From an uncultured Eubacteriales bacterium (GTDB lineage: Bacteria > Bacillota > Clostridia > Christensenellales > Borkfalkiaceae), in contig CABQND010000021.1 in NCBI GenBank assembly GCA_902465495.1, positions 1 through 32,380 on the forward strand: a stretch of 32,380 bases of DNA. The letters run 5' to 3'. Below, piece by piece: positions 1-7,622 of this stretch (its first letter is position 1; each line of letters starts with the position of its first letter). The notes below the pieces were generated by a model. It was not told where the DNA came from, ran no database searches, and was given only the letters and a program-made list of their open reading frames with translations. The translations under genes were made by a program, and so were the position numbers.

Positions 1-32
1 GCTTTGCAGGGACGGATGGTTCAGGCAGCGGT

Positions 33-239
33 TTAGTTGCAGCCGCAGCCGTTGTTTTTGAAGAGATTGCACAGTCCGCCTTTCTTGCATACGCAATAAG
101 CGATCGCGAGAATGATGGGCAGATAGCAACTGTCGAGAATTCCGCTCAAAACGCCTGTCTGCGAGCAGCACAGGATGAGCAGGAGAATGAGGATCCACAG
201 GCAGCCGTTATCGCCGCCGAAGTTTCCGAAGCAGTTCAT
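33..239 (-). CDS. Small cysteine-rich hydrophobic protein (68 aa)
   Basis: Not recognised as a characterised protein. The 68-residue product has ten cysteines (3, 13, 24, 25, 38, 49, 51, 57, 65, 67), a Gly/Asn-rich N-terminus, a hydrophobic stretch at about 14-25, a second at about 39-50, and a Gly/Cys/Asn tail. The ATG is preceded by GGGAGGAAAAGAATCA, a strong ribosome-binding site, which argues that this is a real gene. Short Cys/Gly-rich membrane peptides of this look are common in spore-forming Clostridia and are often annotated as hypothetical or 'high-cysteine' proteins; a coat or envelope role would be inference only. It is transcribed away from the downstream pantothenate operon. The neighbour on its 3' side lies outside the window. 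Confidence 0.6.
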   Translation of the reverse strand: MNCFGNFGGDNGCLWILILLLILCCSQTGVLSGILDSCYLPIILAIAYCVCKKGGLCNLFKNNGCGCN

Positions 240-704
240 TGATTCTTTTCCTCCCGGTCCGCCGCAGAGGATATGTACTGTTGTTCCTGCGGCGGGAAGT
301 ACAACCGTGACGCTTAAAGGTGCGTTTTTGGTTGCCTATATTCATATTTACGCGCAAAATCGGAATTGTGTTACTGTTTTGCGAAGGAGAAGACCTTTAC
401 GGAAAATTTTTGCAAAAATCAGTAATTGAGCCGCTCTGTTTTGCGTACAATAATGGCAAAGAGAGCTTTTTTGCCGTAACGCTTGCGGAAAAAGCGGAGC
501 GCAAGCGCCGCGGGACAAGTTTTCACATTCATTTACTTGCCAATTAGAATTCCGTTTGCTATAATATTATATGCTTGCGGCAATATTTTTGTCGCAGTTT
601 TACAAGGATATGCGCGGAGACGGCACCGTAAGGGCCGCACTTCGTTAGCGCATAAATACATTTTTTTCACGGATATTCCTTTGTGAAATCCGATGGAGGT
701 CAAT
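240..704. other. Intergenic region between divergent genes, no credible gene
   Basis: These 465 bases separate the leftward Cys-rich peptide from the rightward ECF gene. Short frames here have no ribosome-binding sites and no recognisable protein character. Two inverted repeats are visible: a 9-bp arm pair at 259-267/287-295 (CCGCCGCAG with CTGCGGCGG, in the untranslated leader of the leftward gene), and an 8-bp pair at 480-487/500-507 (CGCTTGCG with CGCAAGCG). Neither is followed by a T-run on the rightward strand, so they are not called terminators. The rightward promoter at 537-565 is listed separately. Confidence 0.5.
537..565 (+). promoter_or_regulatory. Sigma-A-type promoter for the ECF/coaX/hom operon
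   Basis: TTGCCA (537-542) and TATAAT (560-565) are separated by exactly 17 bases. The -10 box is perfect and the -35 box matches at 4-5 positions. It lies about 140 bases upstream of the ECF start codon, leaving a leader of roughly 130 bases. I saw no known riboswitch motif in that leader. Confidence 0.65.
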
Positions 705-1406
705 ATGGAAAAGAAGCGCTTTTTCACTTCGAGGAACATTGCATTTTTGGCAGTCCTCGTTGCACTGGTCGTCGTTTTGCAGACGATGAGCACCTTGATC
801 GGCAGACTGGGCGGAACGCCGCTGAGTTTGGTATTGATACCGATCGTGCTTGGCGGAGTCATGCTTGGCCCGCTTGCCGGTACGTTGCTCGGATTGATTT
901 TCGGCATCGTGGTCGCTGTTTGCGGCGTAACCGGGTTTGATGCCTGGACATTTTTATTGTTTACGGAGAGTCCGTTCGCAACAATTTTTCTTTGCTTGCT
1001 CAAAGGGGCAGCGGCGGGATTTGTTGCGGGTATGCTCAATAAATTGATTGCGCGTAAAAATCGTTATGTTGGTGTGATCGTTGCATCCTTGGCTGCGCCT
1101 ATTGTGAATACGGGTATCTTTGTGGTCGGAGCGTTCTTGATGAGCGGTGCGATCGAAGGGGTGATGGCAGCAACTGAGGTAACGGGCGTATCGCTCACGT
1201 ATTATATCATTATCGGGCTTGCAGGAGTGAATTTTCTCATTGAGTTTGCCATCAATGCGGTTGCATCTCCCGCGATTTATCGCGTTGCGGAGATCGTAAA
1301 GCGTATGCGCGGCGGCTCGCACGAAGAGGACGTTCAATCTGAATCAGAAGAAAGTGCGACCCAAGAAAATACGACGGCAATCAAAAAAGAACTTCCTGAA
1401 AAATAA
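705..1406 (+). CDS. ECF transporter S component, possibly for pantothenate
   Basis: A 233-residue integral membrane protein with about six hydrophobic segments (residues ~12-30, 40-60, 62-80, 100-115, 125-145, 160-185) and a charged, Glu-rich C-terminal tail (~200-233). The short helices, Gly-rich loops and basic N-terminus (MEKKRFFTSRNIAF) fit the substrate-binding S subunit of energy-coupling-factor vitamin importers. An in-frame ATG 12 bases upstream (693) is rejected because its own GGAGG is the ribosome-binding site for the ATG at 705. The next gene, coaX, starts 19 bases downstream and phosphorylates pantothenate, so pantothenate or a precursor is the likely substrate; this is inference from context. 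The shared EcfA/EcfT energising module is not in the window. The acidic tail is longer than is usual for S components. Confidence 0.75.
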   Translation: MEKKRFFTSRNIAFLAVLVALVVVLQTMSTLIGRLGGTPLSLVLIPIVLGGVMLGPLAGTLLGLIFGIVVAVCGVTGFDAWTFLLFTESPFATIFLCLLKGAAAGFVAGMLNKLIARKNRYVGVIVASLAAPIVNTGIFVVGAFLMSGAIEGVMAATEVTGVSLTYYIIIGLAGVNFLIEFAINAVASPAIYRVAEIVKRMRGGSHEEDVQSESEESATQENTTAIKKELPEK

Positions 1407-1425
1407 TTCGGCGGCAGGTCGTTTT

Positions 1426-2208
1426 ATGATTTTATGCATTGACATCGGAAATACGAATATAAAGTACGGCCTGTTTGACGGAAACGAACTGGTTGTGAGT
1501 TTTCGCGGGGCGACCGATCTCAAACGCACGAGTGATGAGTACGGCACGCTTTTGACGCAGATGCTTGCGATCAAAGGGATCGCGACGTCGTCGATCGACG
1601 GAGCGATCGTATCTTCCGTGGTGCCGGCGCTCAATTATACGTTGACGCACATGTGTGCGGGGTATCTCGGTATCGAGCCGCTTCTTGTGGGAGCCGGTTT
1701 GAAGACGGGACACAACCTGCGCGTGGACGATGCACGTGAAGTGGGGGCGGATCGTATAGTAAATGATGTTGCGGCGATCCGTAAATATGGAGCGCCTCTG
1801 ATCGTGATCGATTTCGGTACGGCGACGACGTTCAATGCGATCAACGAAGCGGGCGAATTCATTGGCGGCGCGGTTGCACCGGGAATACGCGGTTCGATGG
1901 ATTCCCTTGTTTCCGGTACGGCGAAACTTCCTCGCGTAGAAATCGAAACGCCTAAGAGCGCGATCGGAAAAAATACGACCACGAACATGCAGGCGGGTAT
2001 TGTATTCGGGTTCGCGGGGCTGGTGGAATACATTGTAAAGAAGATGCGGCGGGAGATGAAATCGCCGAATGTGCAAGTCGTTGCGACAGGCGGGTTCAGT
2101 GAGATCATTGCCAAGGAAACGTCTTGCATCGATCATGTGGACAAGCTTCTTACCTTGCAAGGTTTGAAATATTTATACGACATTAACAGTCCGGAGGGTA
2201 AAAAATGA
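1426..2208 (+). CDS. coaX: Type III pantothenate kinase
   Basis: A 260-residue ASKHA-fold kinase that phosphorylates pantothenate, the first step of coenzyme A synthesis, in the cytosol. Family motifs are clear: the N-terminal phosphate-binding DIGNTNIKYGLFDG (from residue 6), GADRIVND in the middle, IDFGTATTFNA for nucleotide binding, and GGAVAPGI. Length fits the family (about 255-260). A longer frame begins at 1354, but the conserved N-terminus MILCIDIGNTN fixes the ATG at 1426, preceded by a modest GCAGG ribosome-binding site. The stop codon overlaps the hom start by four bases (ATGA), so translational coupling is likely. CoaX enzymes are typically insensitive to CoA feedback and need a monovalent cation (family knowledge). 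Confidence 0.95.
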   Translation: MILCIDIGNTNIKYGLFDGNELVVSFRGATDLKRTSDEYGTLLTQMLAIKGIATSSIDGAIVSSVVPALNYTLTHMCAGYLGIEPLLVGAGLKTGHNLRVDDAREVGADRIVNDVAAIRKYGAPLIVIDFGTATTFNAINEAGEFIGGAVAPGIRGSMDSLVSGTAKLPRVEIETPKSAIGKNTTTNMQAGIVFGFAGLVEYIVKKMRREMKSPNVQVVATGGFSEIIAKETSCIDHVDKLLTLQGLKYLYDINSPEGKK

Positions 2209-3488
2209 AGAGCGTCGGTGTAGCAATACTCGGTTTGGGCGTCGTAGGCGGCGGAACGTACAAAATTTTACGCGATCACAGGGAGTTCTATCGGCAGACG
2301 CAGCAGATCGACATCACCGTTGAGAGCGTATTGGAAATCAATCGCCAGAGGGCGCTCGATCTCGGAATTGAAGAGAGCAAGATTTCCGATAATATCGCTG
2401 AGGTGATCAGCAATCCGAACGTCGATATCGTTGTAGAGGTGATCGGAGGCGTAGAACCTGCGAAATCGTTTGTACTTGCGGCATTGCACAGCGGGAAGAC
2501 GGTAGTCACATCCAATAAAGAACTTTTCTGCAAATATTGGCACGAGCTTGAAAAGGCGGCGAAACGCACGAATGCAGGGCTGTACTATGAAGCAAGCTGT
2601 GTGGGCGGGGTGCCGATAATCCGTACGTTGATCGATGGAATGCAGGCGAACGTGGTCACCGATTTGACCGGTATTATAAACGGTACGACAAATTATATTC
2701 TTACGCGCATGACGCGCGAGGGACTGGGATATAAAGAAGTACTCAAAGATGCGCAGGCGCTCGGGTATGCAGAGCGCGATCCTTCCGCTGACGTAGAAGG
2801 ATTTGACGCTGCATATAAGCTTTCTATTCTTGCGAGCCTGGCGTTCCATACGAAAGTACCCTTGGAAAAGGTTTACCGTGAGGGTATCACGAACATTTCC
2901 TCGCTCGACATCGCCTATGGCAGCGAACTCGGGTATGTGCTGAAATTGCTCGCGATCGGCAAGAATGATAACGGTAAAGCGGTAGAGGTACGCGTGCATC
3001 CCGCGTTTATCCGTAAGGACCATCCGCTTGCGGCAGTCAATGACAGTTTCAATGCGGTATATTTGCAGGGTGACAGCGTCGGAGACATTATGCTGTACGG
3101 AAGAGGTGCAGGAGCCCTTCCCACAGGCAGTGCGATCGTTTCGGACGTCATTTATGCGGCAACGCATAATGACGTGAAATATGCGACTTTCAAAAACACG
3201 CAGTTGGCTGATAAGGATGTTCGGTTTGTTACCGATTTCCGCAGCCGGTATTATATTCGCTTTACGGCGCGAGACAAAGCGGGTGTGCTTGCGAAAGTGG
3301 CGGGCATCTTTGCAAAATACAATATCAGTATCAGTGACCTGATCCAGAAGGGTGAAGGCGTGGATAGTTTGCCCATTCTGCTCATTACACACCAGACCAG
3401 CGAGTTTTCCGTGCGCCGTGCGCTGGAAAAGATCGCCGCGCTGGAAGACGTGCTCAGTGTAGACAGTCTGATCCGCGTGGAAGGCTGA
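2205..3488 (+). CDS. hom: Homoserine dehydrogenase with C-terminal ACT domain
   Basis: A 427-residue NAD(P)-dependent enzyme that reduces aspartate semialdehyde to homoserine, the branch point to threonine and methionine. The N-terminal Rossmann motif is ILGLGVVGGGTYKIL (residues ~8-22). The central catalytic domain has TNKELF-type and GGVPIIRTL elements, the family segment GIINGTTNYILTRM, and ADVEGFDAAYKLSILASLAF. Residues ~350-427 form an ACT domain (YIRFTARDKAGVLAKVAGIF...), normally the site of threonine feedback. GGAGGGTAAAAA precedes the ATG, and the start overlaps the coaX stop. Threonine synthase lies 27 kb downstream at 30704; no homoserine kinase was seen in the window. Linkage to coaX is not a classical biosynthetic grouping, although both feed from aspartate-derived metabolism. 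Confidence 0.97.
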   Translation: MKSVGVAILGLGVVGGGTYKILRDHREFYRQTQQIDITVESVLEINRQRALDLGIEESKISDNIAEVISNPNVDIVVEVIGGVEPAKSFVLAALHSGKTVVTSNKELFCKYWHELEKAAKRTNAGLYYEASCVGGVPIIRTLIDGMQANVVTDLTGIINGTTNYILTRMTREGLGYKEVLKDAQALGYAERDPSADVEGFDAAYKLSILASLAFHTKVPLEKVYREGITNISSLDIAYGSELGYVLKLLAIGKNDNGKAVEVRVHPAFIRKDHPLAAVNDSFNAVYLQGDSVGDIMLYGRGAGALPTGSAIVSDVIYAATHNDVKYATFKNTQLADKDVRFVTDFRSRYYIRFTARDKAGVLAKVAGIFAKYNISISDLIQKGEGVDSLPILLITHQTSEFSVRRALEKIAALEDVLSVDSLIRVEG

Positions 3489-3501
3489 ACGGGAGAAAAT
3501 C

Positions 3502-3846
3502 ATGGTCAACAGAGGAGAAAACCTTCCAGTAAAGTTTGTCGAGCATTTTCGCGGCGGAGACGGGGAGACGATCGTTAAGGATCTCACGGCAGGAAAAAAG
3601 CCTGCAAATGTGCGCGTTTGCAGTGAAATGGTTCTCATGAAGGGCTGTTCGATCGGCAGGCACGGTCACAGCGATGACAGTGAGATCATTTATATTCTTG
3701 GCGGAGAAGGCGTCTACGATGATAACGGAACGGTTGTTTCCGTGCGGGCGGGAGATACTCTTGTTTGTTTTGCGGGAGAGGAGCACTCTTTGCGCAACGA
3801 AAAAGATGACCCTTTGCGCTATCTTGCGTTGATCGTGGCTGAATAG
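3502..3846 (+). CDS. Small cupin-domain protein
   Basis: A 114-residue single-domain cupin. Motif 1 is visible as HGHSDDSEIIYILGGEG, giving putative metal ligands H54, H56 and E61. Motif 2 is reduced to GDTLVCFAGEEHSLRN, with H95 as the fourth ligand. The full 3-His/1-Glu set suggests it binds a divalent metal. Substrate and reaction cannot be told; stand-alone cupins of this size include sensors, isomerases and small-molecule-binding proteins. It starts 13 bases after hom with GGGAGAAAATC upstream, and a strong terminator follows, so it is the last gene of the ECF-coaX-hom transcript. Confidence 0.8.
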   Translation: MVNRGENLPVKFVEHFRGGDGETIVKDLTAGKKPANVRVCSEMVLMKGCSIGRHGHSDDSEIIYILGGEGVYDDNGTVVSVRAGDTLVCFAGEEHSLRNEKDDPLRYLALIVAE

Positions 3847-3854
3847 AACATGAA

Positions 3855-3891
3855 TTTTTGCGCCGCTTCGAAGAAGCGGCGCTTCATTTTT
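3855..3891 (+). terminator. Rho-independent terminator after the cupin gene
   Basis: Perfect 10-bp stem GCGCCGCTTC (3860-3869) / GAAGCGGCGC (3873-3882) with a GAA loop, followed by TTCATTTTT. It abuts the ribosome-binding site of the next gene, so that gene either depends on read-through or has a promoter inside the cupin gene. Confidence 0.9.
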
Positions 3892-3901
3892 GGAGAAAGC
3901 A

Positions 3902-4771
3902 GTGAAAGCAATCGTACTGGTAAATGCATATTTGCGTCAGGCGGGAATGATCCGCCAGGCAGAGCGCGTAGCGGAAGAATTGATCCGTAAAGGTGTGCGG
4001 ACGGAAATTATAAAAAATGGCGAATTGACTTGTGATGTACACAAAAACGCAATAACGCTTGCCTCGAAATGCGACTTTGTTGTGAATTTGGACAAGGACA
4101 AATATCTTCCTCGCATGTTGGAGAAATGCGGACTGCGCGTGTTCAACAGCGCTGAGGGGGTGGAGCTTTGTGACGATAAGATGCTTACCTGCATTGCGTT
4201 GGCTGGGGGTGGAGTCAATTTGCCGGACACGATTCCTGCGCCGCTTTGTTATTATGCAGATGCACGGACGGAGCAAAGTTTTTTGCAAAAAATCGAGGCG
4301 CGGCTGGGATATCCTCTTGTCGTAAAGAAAAGTTATGGCAGCTGGGGAGCAGAGGTGCGGCTAGTGAAGGACGAAAACGAGTTGCAGGCGGCAGCTGAGG
4401 AATTTCGTATGTTTCCGCACCTGTATCAAAAGCGAGTCGGAAAACCCGGGGAGGATTATCGGATATTGGTCGTAGGAGGCAAGGCGATTGCTTGCATGAA
4501 ACGGAAAAATGAAAAAGATTTCCGTTCCAATATCGAAGCGGGAGGCAAGGGATATGCCGAGACGGCGCCCGAAGTTTTTATTGAGACGGCGCAGCGTTGC
4601 GCCGCGATCTTGAAACTGGATTATTGCGGGGTTGATCTTTTGGATGAAGAAGGTGTTCCTTATGTATGCGAAGTCAATTCCAATGCGATGTTCAATGAAG
4701 CGGAGCGGGTTACGGGAGTAAATGTGGCGGAAGCATACGCCGCGCATATTTTGCGTGAGTTGCGCGGTTGA
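3902..4771 (+). CDS. RimK-like ATP-grasp ligase
   Basis: A 289-residue ATP-grasp enzyme of the RimK / alpha-L-glutamate ligase type, which forms an amide bond between a carboxylate and an amine using ATP. The ATP-grasp core spans about residues 90-285: the lysine-bearing strand YPLVVKKSYGSWG with its Gly/Ser-rich loop, the strand/loop around YRILVVGGKAIACMKR, and the Mg2+-binding CGVDLLDE and CEVNSNAMF (Asp, Glu, Asn). The GTG at 3902 is chosen because GGAGA lies five bases upstream; a TTG four codons earlier overlaps that site. The gene sits directly after a terminator and before an amino-acid importer, with no partner giving its substrate. Close relatives add glutamate to ribosomal protein S6, cofactors or peptides; which applies here cannot be read from sequence. 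Confidence 0.85.
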   Translation: MKAIVLVNAYLRQAGMIRQAERVAEELIRKGVRTEIIKNGELTCDVHKNAITLASKCDFVVNLDKDKYLPRMLEKCGLRVFNSAEGVELCDDKMLTCIALAGGGVNLPDTIPAPLCYYADARTEQSFLQKIEARLGYPLVVKKSYGSWGAEVRLVKDENELQAAAEEFRMFPHLYQKRVGKPGEDYRILVVGGKAIACMKRKNEKDFRSNIEAGGKGYAETAPEVFIETAQRCAAILKLDYCGVDLLDEEGVPYVCEVNSNAMFNEAERVTGVNVAEAYAAHILRELRG

Positions 4772-4846
4772 AACTGTTTTAACGGAACATTTTTGCGTAT
4801 ATTCTTGCATAAAGCGAATAATAATAAATTTTCATGAAAAAAATAA

Positions 4847-4875
4847 TTGCATTTTTTTTTGTGAAATGATATGAT
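4847..4875 (+). promoter_or_regulatory. Promoter of the amino-acid ABC importer operon
   Basis: TTGCAT (4847-4852), 17-base spacer including a run of eight T, then TATGAT (4870-4875), about 90 bases ahead of the binding-protein ATG. The upstream flank (4820-4850) is very A/T-rich and could act as an UP element. I saw no T-box or other known leader motif in the ~80-base untranslated region. Confidence 0.6.
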
Positions 4876-4964
4876 GATTGCACTGTAAATGTCGTGCGCG
4901 AGGTCAAAAGGCTTTCGGGCCGCGCGCCCCGTTTTGCAAAATCTTATTACGAGAGGTAAAGATT

Positions 4965-5924
4965 ATGAAGAAGTTGTTGGTTGCCGCAATTTCGGCTTTG
5001 CTGGTTGTCGTGCTGACTGTTTCGATGGCAGCATGTTCAAAGGCCCAGCGTGTAAAAGTGATTGACGTTATGCTGACGGGTGAGGAATACGGCTATTGCG
5101 TCGATCAGGATAATACCACGTTAATGACTGCGGTGAATGAGCTGATTGTTCAGTTGTGCGGAAATGAGCCTTATAACCCCGAAGCGCCGAATACGAGTGC
5201 TGCAGGTGTTGAATATGACCTGAACGGCGACGGAACGGCTGAAACAGTTACTTTCCATACTTTGTACGAAGCAATGGAGGGCGAAACGGTTTATAACGTG
5301 AAAGATGCATATACGGAGATTCCTTCCGGTAAAACGCGTGAAGAGTGTCTGTTGGTTGCAACAAATGCAGAGTTTGAACCGTTTGAATTTATGAACGGAG
5401 AAAATTTTGCGGGTATTGACATGCACATTGCAAAAATGCTTGCAAACAAACTCGGCAAGACGCTTGTTATCCGTAATATGGAGTTTGATGTCGTAATCAC
5501 CGATGTTGAACAGGGAAATTCGGATATTGGAATGGCTGGTCTTACGATCAACCGCGGCAGAGAGGAAATCGTAAGTTTCTCGGAAGGATATTACACAACG
5601 TCGCAGTATCTTGCTGTACTTGAATCGGATACAACATTTGACAATTGCACGACAGAAGCGGAAGTAGTGGCTGCAATTAACGGGCTTGGTAAAGTTACGG
5701 CAGGTGCGGCAACGGGGCAGACCGGATATTTCTATATTACAGGAAGCACGGATTTTGAATTTGCCGGATTTAAAGACGTAACGGCGAAAGATTACGATAC
5801 GATTGCTTTGGCTGTACAGAATCTTTCGGACGGAAAGTTGAAATTCGTTGTCGGAGACAGGGATACGCTTGAATCGGCGGTCGAAGCTATCAATGCAAAA
5901 GTTCCCGCTGAGAGCGCAGAATAA
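4965..5924 (+). CDS. Amino-acid ABC transporter substrate-binding lipoprotein, apparently circularly permuted
   Basis: A 319-residue family-3 solute-binding protein. The signal peptide (residues 1-23) ends in the lipobox SMAAC, so C24 is lipidated and the protein is anchored outside the cell. The usual family start, LLVATNAEFEPFEFM...GIDMHIAKMLANKLGK, appears only at residue ~129; GLTINRGREEIVSFSEGYY (~192-210) supplies the likely carboxylate-binding R199. The protein ends at VVGDRDTLESAVEAIN, where relatives still have a final strand and helix of the type EEYGIAVKKGN..L...N..L. A segment of exactly that type (TGEEYGYCVDQDNTTLMTAVNEL, split here as residues 38-60) instead follows the signal peptide. 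About 65 residues with a DLNGDG motif join the two parts. The ATG at 4965 has GAGAGGTAAAGATT upstream; an earlier frame start at 4878 is rejected because it would bury the signal peptide. Confidence 0.92.
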   Translation: MKKLLVAAISALLVVVLTVSMAACSKAQRVKVIDVMLTGEEYGYCVDQDNTTLMTAVNELIVQLCGNEPYNPEAPNTSAAGVEYDLNGDGTAETVTFHTLYEAMEGETVYNVKDAYTEIPSGKTREECLLVATNAEFEPFEFMNGENFAGIDMHIAKMLANKLGKTLVIRNMEFDVVITDVEQGNSDIGMAGLTINRGREEIVSFSEGYYTTSQYLAVLESDTTFDNCTTEAEVVAAINGLGKVTAGAATGQTGYFYITGSTDFEFAGFKDVTAKDYDTIALAVQNLSDGKLKFVVGDRDTLESAVEAINAKVPAESAE

Positions 5925-5951
5925 ACAAGAAAGCAGTAAAGGAATTTTACC

Positions 5952-6647
5952 ATGCGGGTAATGTGGGAAGCATTTTACGATCAATTTATCGTGCAGGGCG
6001 GCTATAAAAACGTACTGCTCGGACTCCGCAATACTTTGATTATTGCGATAGCCGGTTTGGTTATCGGTATTATTATCGGTACGATCGTGGCGAGTGTACA
6101 GGTAGCCGGTAAGCGCAATAAAGTTGCAAGAGTTTTTGCTGCCGTTGGGGATGTTTACACCGGTATTTTTCGGGGTACGCCGATCATTGTACAACTTTTG
6201 ATTTTCCATTATATTATTTTTTCGGGGATCAATATCGACGGATTATTGGAAGCGATTATTGTTTTCGGGCTCAATAGCGGTGCTTATGTGGCCGAGATCA
6301 TGCGCGGCGGTATCCTTTCCGTAGATATCGGACAAATGGAAGCGGGCAGGACACTCGGTTTATCTTATCCGACGACGATGATCAAAATCGTATATCCGCA
6401 GGCGATCAAGAACGTGATCCCCACGCTCGGGAACGAGCTGATCGCGCTCACAAAAGATACATCGGTTGCGGGTTATGTTGCCACGATGGATTTGACGCGT
6501 GCATTTCGATTGATTGCGAGTGCAAACTATGAATACATTATTCCGTATTTGATGCTTGCCCTTGTTTATCTTGTTATAATTTTGATATTTACTTTTATAA
6601 TCCGTATTGTCGAAAGGAGGTTGCGTAAGAGTGAAAGAAGAAATTAA
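5952..6647 (+). CDS. Amino-acid ABC transporter permease (HisM/GlnP type)
   Basis: A 231-residue membrane subunit with about five transmembrane helices (first ~22-45, last ~200-222). The coupling loop that contacts the ATPase is present as EAGRTLGLSYPTTMIKIVYPQAIKNVIP, abridged as EAGRTLGLSYPTT (~residues 127-140) followed by PQAI. FRGTPIIVQL is the typical polar amino-acid family signature. It lies 27 bases after the binding protein with AAAGGA upstream, and its end overlaps the start of the ATPase by 17 bases, so the three genes form one importer operon. A second in-frame ATG at 5961 is possible. The substrate is a polar amino acid by family; the exact one cannot be told. Confidence 0.95.
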   Translation: MRVMWEAFYDQFIVQGGYKNVLLGLRNTLIIAIAGLVIGIIIGTIVASVQVAGKRNKVARVFAAVGDVYTGIFRGTPIIVQLLIFHYIIFSGINIDGLLEAIIVFGLNSGAYVAEIMRGGILSVDIGQMEAGRTLGLSYPTTMIKIVYPQAIKNVIPTLGNELIALTKDTSVAGYVATMDLTRAFRLIASANYEYIIPYLMLALVYLVIILIFTFIIRIVERRLRKSERRN

Positions 6648-7527
6648 CGCGCAGGCTTTCGACGCGGCAGAAGAAACATCGCCGATACACACGGCGATGA
6701 TCGAAGTAGAGAATCTTACAAAAAAATTCGGCGATCTTTTGGTGTTGGACGATATCAGCGAAAAGATCGAGCAAGGCGAGAAAATTGCGATCATCGGGCC
6801 TTCGGGCAGCGGTAAAAGCACGTTTTTGCGTTGTCTGAATGTATTGGAAGATCCGACAAGCGGTGCGGTTTATTTTGAAGGTGCGAATTTGTGCGACCTT
6901 CGCGTGGATATCAATCTGCATCGACGCCGCATGGGCATGGTGTTTCAGCAATTCAATTTGTTCAACAACATGAACGTGCTGAAAAACATCACGCTTGCGC
7001 CGATACATGTAGGGGTGCAGGATCTGCGGCGCATCAAGCGCAGAAATCTGCGCACAAAAATCTCCAATTTGTTCCGTAAAAAGGATAAAAAGGCGGCGCT
7101 TGAACCTGTGGAAACCACAGTTCGTCAGATCAAGGAGGAAGCGAAGGAGAATGCGATGCGGCTTTTAAAGCGCATCGGACTGGCCGACAAAGCCGAAGTA
7201 TATCCTTCCACGCTTTCGGGCGGACAGCGCCAGCGCATTGCGATCGTGCGTGCGCTCGCGATGAATCCGAAGGTGATGCTCTTTGACGAACCTACCAGTG
7301 CGCTCGATCCGGAAATGGTAGGCGAAGTTCTTGAACTCATTAAAGAGCTTGCCGACGAAGGAATGACGATGGTTATCGTTACGCATGAAATGGGTTTTGC
7401 ACGCGAAGTTGCGACGAGGGTCCTGTTTATGGATGGCGGCAAGATCGTCGAGCAGGGACCTCCCGAACAGGTGTTCGGAGCGCCGAAAAATGATCGTCTC
7501 AAAGAATTTTTATCAAAAGTATTGTAA
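6631..7527 (+). CDS. Amino-acid ABC transporter ATPase (GlnQ type) with basic insertion
   Basis: The 298-residue ATP-hydrolysing subunit of the importer. Walker A is GPSGSGKS (56-63), the Q-loop is at Q106/Q107, the signature LSGGQ is at 195-199, Walker B VMLFDE at 215-220 and the switch His at 252. Two features depart from the ~240-residue family norm: a 22-residue N-terminal extension before MIEVENLTKKF, and a ~43-residue Lys/Arg-rich insertion (about 130-172, with RRIKRRNLRTKISNLFRKKDKK) between Q-loop and signature in the helical subdomain. The GTG start at 6631 is chosen because AAAGGAGG lies ten bases upstream; the internal ATG at 6697 has no ribosome-binding site. A terminator follows directly. 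Confidence 0.95.
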   Translation: MKEEINAQAFDAAEETSPIHTAMIEVENLTKKFGDLLVLDDISEKIEQGEKIAIIGPSGSGKSTFLRCLNVLEDPTSGAVYFEGANLCDLRVDINLHRRRMGMVFQQFNLFNNMNVLKNITLAPIHVGVQDLRRIKRRNLRTKISNLFRKKDKKAALEPVETTVRQIKEEAKENAMRLLKRIGLADKAEVYPSTLSGGQRQRIAIVRALAMNPKVMLFDEPTSALDPEMVGEVLELIKELADEGMTMVIVTHEMGFAREVATRVLFMDGGKIVEQGPPEQVFGAPKNDRLKEFLSKVL

Positions 7528-7533
7528 TGGGTC

Positions 7534-7559
7534 CTGCCCGCGCCGCGGGCAGATTTTTT
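7534..7559 (+). terminator. Terminator of the amino-acid importer operon
   Basis: CTGCCCGC (7534-7541), loop GCC, GCGGGCAG (7545-7552), then A and six T. It lies seven bases after the ATPase stop codon. Confidence 0.92.
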
Positions 7560-7622
7560 GATGGAAAGGTATCCGTTTTTTTGCGAAATATACGTAAAAC
7601 GAGATTGTTTTCGGGGGGCGGC

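Noticed and set aside
175..686. Short frames in the region before the ECF gene
   Set aside because: They overlap each other and the promoter, have no ribosome-binding sites and give unordered translations.
2268..3638. Long open frame (456 codons) antisense to hom
   Set aside because: It is the complement of a strongly conserved gene, has no ribosome-binding site, and its translation shows no domain features.
5121..6209. Long antisense frame across the binding protein and permease genes
   Set aside because: It is opposite two well-supported importer genes, its product is rich in Cys/Arg/Phe without pattern, and it has no start signal.
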